64,000 nt of DNA from Acidobacteriaceae bacterium (GTDB taxonomy: Bacteria > Acidobacteriota > Terriglobia > Terriglobales > Acidobacteriaceae), in the NCBI GenBank assembly GCA_027452245.1, contig DAIDGW010000108.1, forward strand, positions 1 to 64,000, written 5' to 3'. This document shows, one piece after another, positions 60,432-64,000 of the stretch. The position numbers and the translations under genes are program-made. Numbering within the stretch: the first letter of the stretch is position 1; each line of letters begins with the position of its first letter. Under the pieces are notes generated by a model, which had not been told where the DNA came from, made no database searches, and saw only the letters and a list, made by a program, of their open reading frames with translations.

Positions 60432-61364
60432 ATGCCTTTAAGTGTCGTCTTCTGCGGTACACCACGATTCGCCGTCCCCACGCTGGAAAAGCTGGTTGAG
60501 GTTGGATTTCGAGTCCCGCTGGTCGTGACGCAACCCGACCGTCCCAAGGGGCGCGGCCTGGAACTGGTGGCGTCGCCGGTCAAGCAGAGTGCGTTGCATC
60601 TGAACCTGCCGCTCACCCAGCCCGAAAAGATCAAGACGAACGACGATCTTCGGGCGCAGCTCACAAACCTAAAGCCAGACGCGATCATCGTGGTTGGATA
60701 CGGGCGCATCATTCCGCAATGGATGCTGGATCTGCCGCGGCTTGGGAATATCAATCTGCATGCCTCGTTGCTGCCGAAATATCGCGGAGCGGCGCCGATT
60801 CAGTGGGCAATCGCTCGCGGCGAGCGGGTCACGGGCGTGACCACCATGCGAATCGACGCCGGGCTCGATACGGGCGACATCCTGCAGCAGCGCGAGTTGG
60901 AGATCCGGACGGAAGATACGGCTGAGACCATTGCGCCGCGGCTAGCGGCCATCGGCGCGGAGCTGATGGTTGAAACTTTGCGTGGGATGGAAGCCGGCTC
61001 GATCCATCCGCATCCGCAGGATCATTCGCAGGCATCGCTGGCGCCGATTCTGAAAAAAGAAGACGGCCTGATGGATTTCTCCTGCACGGCCGCGGAAATC
61101 TTTAATCGCATTCGCGGCTTTCAGCCGTGGCCCGGTGTGTACACCAAATTTCGCGGGAAAAATCTGCAAGTCTGGAAAGCCACCCCGGCCGAAGAACCGG
61201 TGGTGGCAGGAGAATTGCGAGTCAGCGGAGATCGGCTTCTGATCGGATGCGCGAAAACAACGTCGCTGGAGCTCGTCGAACTGCAATTGGAGGGGAAAAG
61301 GCGGACGTTGGCTCGGGATTTTCTGCACGGCTACAGGATTCAAACCGGCGAGAAACTTGGGTAG
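60432..61364 (+). CDS. fmt: Methionyl-tRNA formyltransferase
   Basis: A 310-residue enzyme that formylates initiator Met-tRNA using 10-formyl-tetrahydrofolate. N108 and H110 (NLHASLLPKYRG) and D146 (AGLDTGDI) form the catalytic triad. The SLLPKYRGAAP motif is complete, and the C-terminal domain with FNRIRGFQPWPGVYTKF binds tRNA. The order def-fmt-rsmB is common in bacteria, so all three are probably cotranscribed. Confidence 0.96.
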   Translation: MPLSVVFCGTPRFAVPTLEKLVEVGFRVPLVVTQPDRPKGRGLELVASPVKQSALHLNLPLTQPEKIKTNDDLRAQLTNLKPDAIIVVGYGRIIPQWMLDLPRLGNINLHASLLPKYRGAAPIQWAIARGERVTGVTTMRIDAGLDTGDILQQRELEIRTEDTAETIAPRLAAIGAELMVETLRGMEAGSIHPHPQDHSQASLAPILKKEDGLMDFSCTAAEIFNRIRGFQPWPGVYTKFRGKNLQVWKATPAEEPVVAGELRVSGDRLLIGCAKTTSLELVELQLEGKRRTLARDFLHGYRIQTGEKLG

Positions 61365-61431
61365 CGGAGTTCTCTCCAGCGCAGGAACAAACGGGACCTC
61401 CTGTTTGCCGAAGGCCTAAAATCAGAACTGC

Positions 61432-62769
61432 ATGTCTATTTCTCCCGCGCGCACGCTGGCGTTCGACATCCTGATGCGGGTTGAGCGGGAGTCTTCCTAC
61501 GCGGCAGAACTACTGCATGCCGAGTCTGCAGCTCATCTCTCCAGACAAGATCACGCACTGGCCACCGAGCTGGTGATGGGCGTTGTGCGCTGGCGCTCCA
61601 GGCTCGATCACTACATTGGGCAGGTCTCTTCACAGAAGCTGGCGAAACTGGATCTGGAAGTGCTCACTGCGTTGCGCATGGGCGCCTACCAGATCGCGGC
61701 ACTTACGCGAATTCCCGCCCGAGCCTCAATTTACGAAAGCGTCGAACTCGTGAAGCGCGCCCGAAAGCGGTCGTCGGCTTCATTTGTGAATGCGGTGCTG
61801 CGCAGAGTGGCAGAAAGGAAAATCGCTCTTGCGATGAATGAGATTGCACATTCGTCTGAGGAACTTGCAGCCAGCCTCGCGCATCCGCAGTGGCTCGTGA
61901 ACCGCTGGATACGCGAATATGGATTGACTGCGGCACGGTCGATTTGCGAGTTCGGCCAGCAAGTCCCCGCAACCGCGATTCGCCTGCGCACGCCCGAGGC
62001 GGAAGCAACGCTGATCGCCGAAGGCATCGAGCTTGCTCCTGGAGCAATTCTGGGATCTGCGCGGCGCGTCCAGCGCGGCGACGTCACAGCGATCGCGGCA
62101 TTCCGCAACGGAGAAGTCACCATCCAGGATGAAGGATCGCAGCTGGTCGCCGCTCTTGTCGGTCAGGGAACCCGCATGCTTGACTGCTGCGCCGCTCCCG
62201 GCGGCAAAACGCGAGCCCTGGCTGATCGCAATCCGGCCGCGAAGATCGTGGCGGTAGAACTGCATCCGCACCGCGCTCGGCTGTTGCGCCATCTGCAGGC
62301 AGGAAGCGCTTCTGGGCGAATTCAAATCGCCTCGGCAGACGCCCGTGATCTTCCCTTCGTAGTGCAGTTCGATCGGATTCTTGCCGACGTTCCCTGCTCA
62401 GGTACGGGCACGCTGGCGCGCAATCCCGAGATCAAGTGGCGGCTGCAGGAAAGCGATCTCGCCGATTTGCACGAGCGGCAGTGCGCGATTCTGCGGTCAG
62501 CCGCATCGCACCTTGAGCCCGGCGGACGTCTCGTCTACTCGAGTTGTTCGCTGGAGCCAGAAGAGAACGAGAGAGTGGTCGAAACGATCCTCCAAGAGAA
62601 CAATGCTTTGCGGATTCACGATTGCCGCATCGAGCTTGAGCGTTTGCTCACCTCAGGAGAACTGATTTCTCCAACTCCGAAGGATTTGACCCGCGGACCA
62701 TTCCTCCGTACCCTGCCCGGAGTTCATCCCTGTGATGGTTTCTTTGCTGCGATCGTGGAGAAGAGCTGA
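61432..62769 (+). CDS. rsmB: 16S rRNA (cytosine-967-C5)-methyltransferase RsmB
   Basis: A 445-residue RNA methyltransferase. The N-terminal domain (residues about 1-140) is NusB-like and binds rRNA. The SAM-binding methyltransferase domain contains LDCCAAPGGKTRALA (motif I), ADVPCSGTGTLARNPE (motif IV with one catalytic Cys) and VYSSCSLEPEENE (motif VI with the second Cys). It methylates C967 of 16S rRNA in E. coli. It ends the def-fmt-rsmB run and is convergent with the PASTA-domain gene, 12 bp apart. Confidence 0.95.
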   Translation: MSISPARTLAFDILMRVERESSYAAELLHAESAAHLSRQDHALATELVMGVVRWRSRLDHYIGQVSSQKLAKLDLEVLTALRMGAYQIAALTRIPARASIYESVELVKRARKRSSASFVNAVLRRVAERKIALAMNEIAHSSEELAASLAHPQWLVNRWIREYGLTAARSICEFGQQVPATAIRLRTPEAEATLIAEGIELAPGAILGSARRVQRGDVTAIAAFRNGEVTIQDEGSQLVAALVGQGTRMLDCCAAPGGKTRALADRNPAAKIVAVELHPHRARLLRHLQAGSASGRIQIASADARDLPFVVQFDRILADVPCSGTGTLARNPEIKWRLQESDLADLHERQCAILRSAASHLEPGGRLVYSSCSLEPEENERVVETILQENNALRIHDCRIELERLLTSGELISPTPKDLTRGPFLRTLPGVHPCDGFFAAIVEKS

Positions 62770-62781
62770 AAGAGGATGCTC

Positions 62782-63570
62782 TCAACGCACCGTAAATGCG
62801 ATCGTCGCCCCCGCTGCGACTTTCTGTCCCGGGGCCGGGTACTGAGTCGCAATCACGCTGGCAGGTGTAGGCTGCGGCGGGGCAACCGGAGCCGGCGGCG
62901 GAGTGGCTTGCGGTGCAGTCGCGCCTGGCGCCGCCTGGGGCGGATTCTCAGGCAAAGGCGGAGCCATCGTGACATTTCCCAACTTGAATCCTGCATCTTG
63001 CAGGGTCTGGCTTGCGGATCCCAACGGCTGGCCGATAAAGCTCGGCATCACATAATTCAACGGCGCTGCCGATTGCGTCACGAGCAAGCTGATTTTGGGC
63101 GCCGACACTGCTTTTTCATTCGACGTTGGATTCTGCGCCAGCACCTGATCGGGAGGGATGGCCTCAATCGGCAACTGCGCCGTCGACGCGATCTCCAGCC
63201 CGCGCCGTTTGATGTTGAATTCCGCGGCGCGCTCGCTCTCTCCCGTCACATCCGGGATGGTGACCCGCATCGGTCCAAGACTCTGCGCGACGCGTACTTG
63301 CCACCCTCGCCGAACCTTGGTTCCGGGCAGCGGCAGCTGGGACATGATTCTTCCCTCGGCAATCTCGGGGCTGTAGTACTGGCGCTCGATCTCAACCTGC
63401 AATCCGGCTTGATTCACGGCCCGTTCAGCCGCGGCAGCCGTAAGCCCAATCAACTGAGGCACAGCGACTTCCCGGCCATGGATGGCAAAACGCATGGCGG
63501 TGAGTGCCGAAATCAGGGCCACCGTGACCAGCACCAGAGCGAGCATCGCGAATCGGATAAGCGACTTCAT
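62782..63570 (-). CDS. PASTA-domain membrane protein without kinase domain
   Basis: A 262-residue protein with one transmembrane segment at about residues 7-27 and three PASTA domains outside: about 34-96 (VAVPQLIGLTAAAAERAVNQ), 101-167 and 171-262. The third domain is split by a Pro/Ala-rich insertion (about 203-238). No serine/threonine kinase domain is present, unlike PknB-type proteins, so it may be a peptidoglycan-binding or scaffold protein. A transpeptidase is likewise absent. The neighbouring genes are for translation, so the link is unclear. Confidence 0.87.
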   Translation of the reverse strand: MKSLIRFAMLALVLVTVALISALTAMRFAIHGREVAVPQLIGLTAAAAERAVNQAGLQVEIERQYYSPEIAEGRIMSQLPLPGTKVRRGWQVRVAQSLGPMRVTIPDVTGESERAAEFNIKRRGLEIASTAQLPIEAIPPDQVLAQNPTSNEKAVSAPKISLLVTQSAAPLNYVMPSFIGQPLGSASQTLQDAGFKLGNVTMAPPLPENPPQAAPGATAPQATPPPAPVAPPQPTPASVIATQYPAPGQKVAAGATIAFTVR

Positions 63571-63753
63571 GGAGCAGAGCTGCGGGGAGCATTCATTATA
63601 AAGGGATACGCATAATGGCCCGCATCCGGCATTCTAAGGGGAAATCGGGCATCCGTAGCTAAGGTACTGAAATCTAAAGAAGTGACTATGGGAACCGGAG
63701 CAGGTTACTGAGGAGGGCATATGGAGGCCGGGTGCCGAGAGTATCATAGGTAT

Positions 63754-64000
63754 ATGCGCGGATGGGGGTTGGCCTCGATCGCTGTTTTGGCAGTCTTTCT
63801 CCTCACTTTTTCTTTGCCTGTTCGGGCCCAGATCAACGGAACTCCGCCGTCCGTGACCTCACCAGGATTTGGCGGACGAGCATTCAATGGCGCGCCGCCG
63901 AGCGTGACGTCTCCGGGATTCGGTGGACGTCCGTTCAACGGTACGCCCCCAAGCGTGACCTCCATTGGACCGCGGGGGATGGTTCCGAATAGTCAGCGAG
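63754..64000 (+). CDS. Secreted protein with 17-residue repeats (5' part)
   Basis: The frame opens at ATG 63754 and runs off the right edge, so only the first 82 residues are visible. A signal peptide is likely at residues 1-25 (hydrophobic VLAVFLLTFSLPVRA, cleaved before QINGT). Two full copies and part of a third copy of a 17-residue repeat (F/I-N-G-x-P-P-S-V-T-S-P-G-F-G-G-R-x) follow from residue 27. The repeats are more alike in protein than in DNA. No family is recognised. Confidence 0.7.
   Translation, partial: MRGWGLASIAVLAVFLLTFSLPVRAQINGTPPSVTSPGFGGRAFNGAPPSVTSPGFGGRPFNGTPPSVTSIGPRGMVPNSQR
63832..63963 (+). repeat. 51-bp tandem protein repeat
   Basis: Two 51-bp units (63832-63882 and 63883-63933) and a partial third (63934-63963) encode the repeat INGTPPSVTSPGFGGR-x. 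Synonymous positions differ among copies, so the repeat is kept at protein level. Confidence 0.8.

Noticed and set aside
1-64000. tRNA, rRNA, CRISPR array, insertion sequence or prophage
   Set aside because: No cloverleaf with CCA-adjacent features, no rRNA segments, no regular spacer-repeat series, and no transposase, integrase or phage structural motifs were found in any frame.

Overview
The window looks like a piece of an acidobacterial (Acidobacteriota, Terriglobia-like) chromosome. This is inference. It rests on moderately high GC, a Gram-negative envelope gene set (lpxA, lpxI, fabZ, tat, lipoproteins), a fused aroD-aroE gene, a MASE1-GGDEF protein, a DUF1009-type LpxI, and many secreted serine-hydrolase, amidohydrolase and M1-like proteins. 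No rRNA, tRNA, CRISPR array, insertion sequence or prophage was seen. The region reads as core chromosome with scattered accessory genes.

Layout. 1-6.7 kb: end of a PstS phosphate-binding protein, an SRPBCC protein, purN, a GNAT acetyltransferase, tyrS, a lipid kinase, an SppA-type protease and an HU/IHF protein with a structured leader. 6.7-14.3 kb: secreted serine hydrolase, ATP-dependent PEP carboxykinase, a large M1-like metalloprotein and a TPR-gluzincin. 14.5-18.5 kb: SurA/PpiC isomerase, YhaM-like nuclease, glycine-zipper lipoprotein and HAD hydrolase. 18.5-24.6 kb: NarL-type regulator, pgsA, AMMECR1 protein, secreted protein, aroDE and an orphan GvpL/F protein. 25-34.6 kb: PgeF-like protein, response regulator, FxLYD-like protein, selD with an in-frame UGA, aldo/keto reductase, fasciclin protein, XRE-cupin regulator, purine nucleoside phosphorylase, PPOX protein, homoserine dehydrogenase and a class V aminotransferase. 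34.6-41 kb: diguanylate cyclase, coiled-coil protein, GAF/zinc-ribbon protein, RNase HI-like protein, a candidate structured RNA and an acyl-CoA carboxylase. 41-44.8 kb: lipid A block fabZ-lpxA-x-lpxI. 44.9-51 kb: M20 peptidase, tatA, maf, amidohydrolase and small stress or detoxification proteins. 51-58.4 kb: small proteins, FNT channel, phosphoesterase with a Gly/Ser linker, creatininase-like protein, SpoIIE-type phosphatase, AhpD-like protein and MbfA-like ferritin. 58.6-64 kb: aroC-def-fmt-rsmB, a PASTA protein and the start of a repeat protein.

Most interesting points. (1) selD is read through an in-frame TGA that aligns with the catalytic Cys17 of E. coli SelD and is followed, 20 nt later, by a 7-bp hairpin with a GG-starting loop. 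This is a good case for a selenocysteine-containing selenophosphate synthetase. (2) A roughly 257-nt structured, terminator-ended RNA candidate lies in the rnh/acyl-CoA carboxylase gap at 38.95-39.21 kb. (3) A second structured stretch at 24.58-24.98 kb ends in a strong plus-strand terminator behind an orphan gvpL/F gene. (4) At least ten genes carry a -10-like hexamer only 6-11 nt before the start codon, which suggests many leaderless mRNAs. (5) The homoserine dehydrogenase reading frame has its Rossmann motif upstream of any ATG/GTG/TTG and may start at ATT. (6) A perfect TGTGA-N6-TCACA palindrome sits upstream of tatA.
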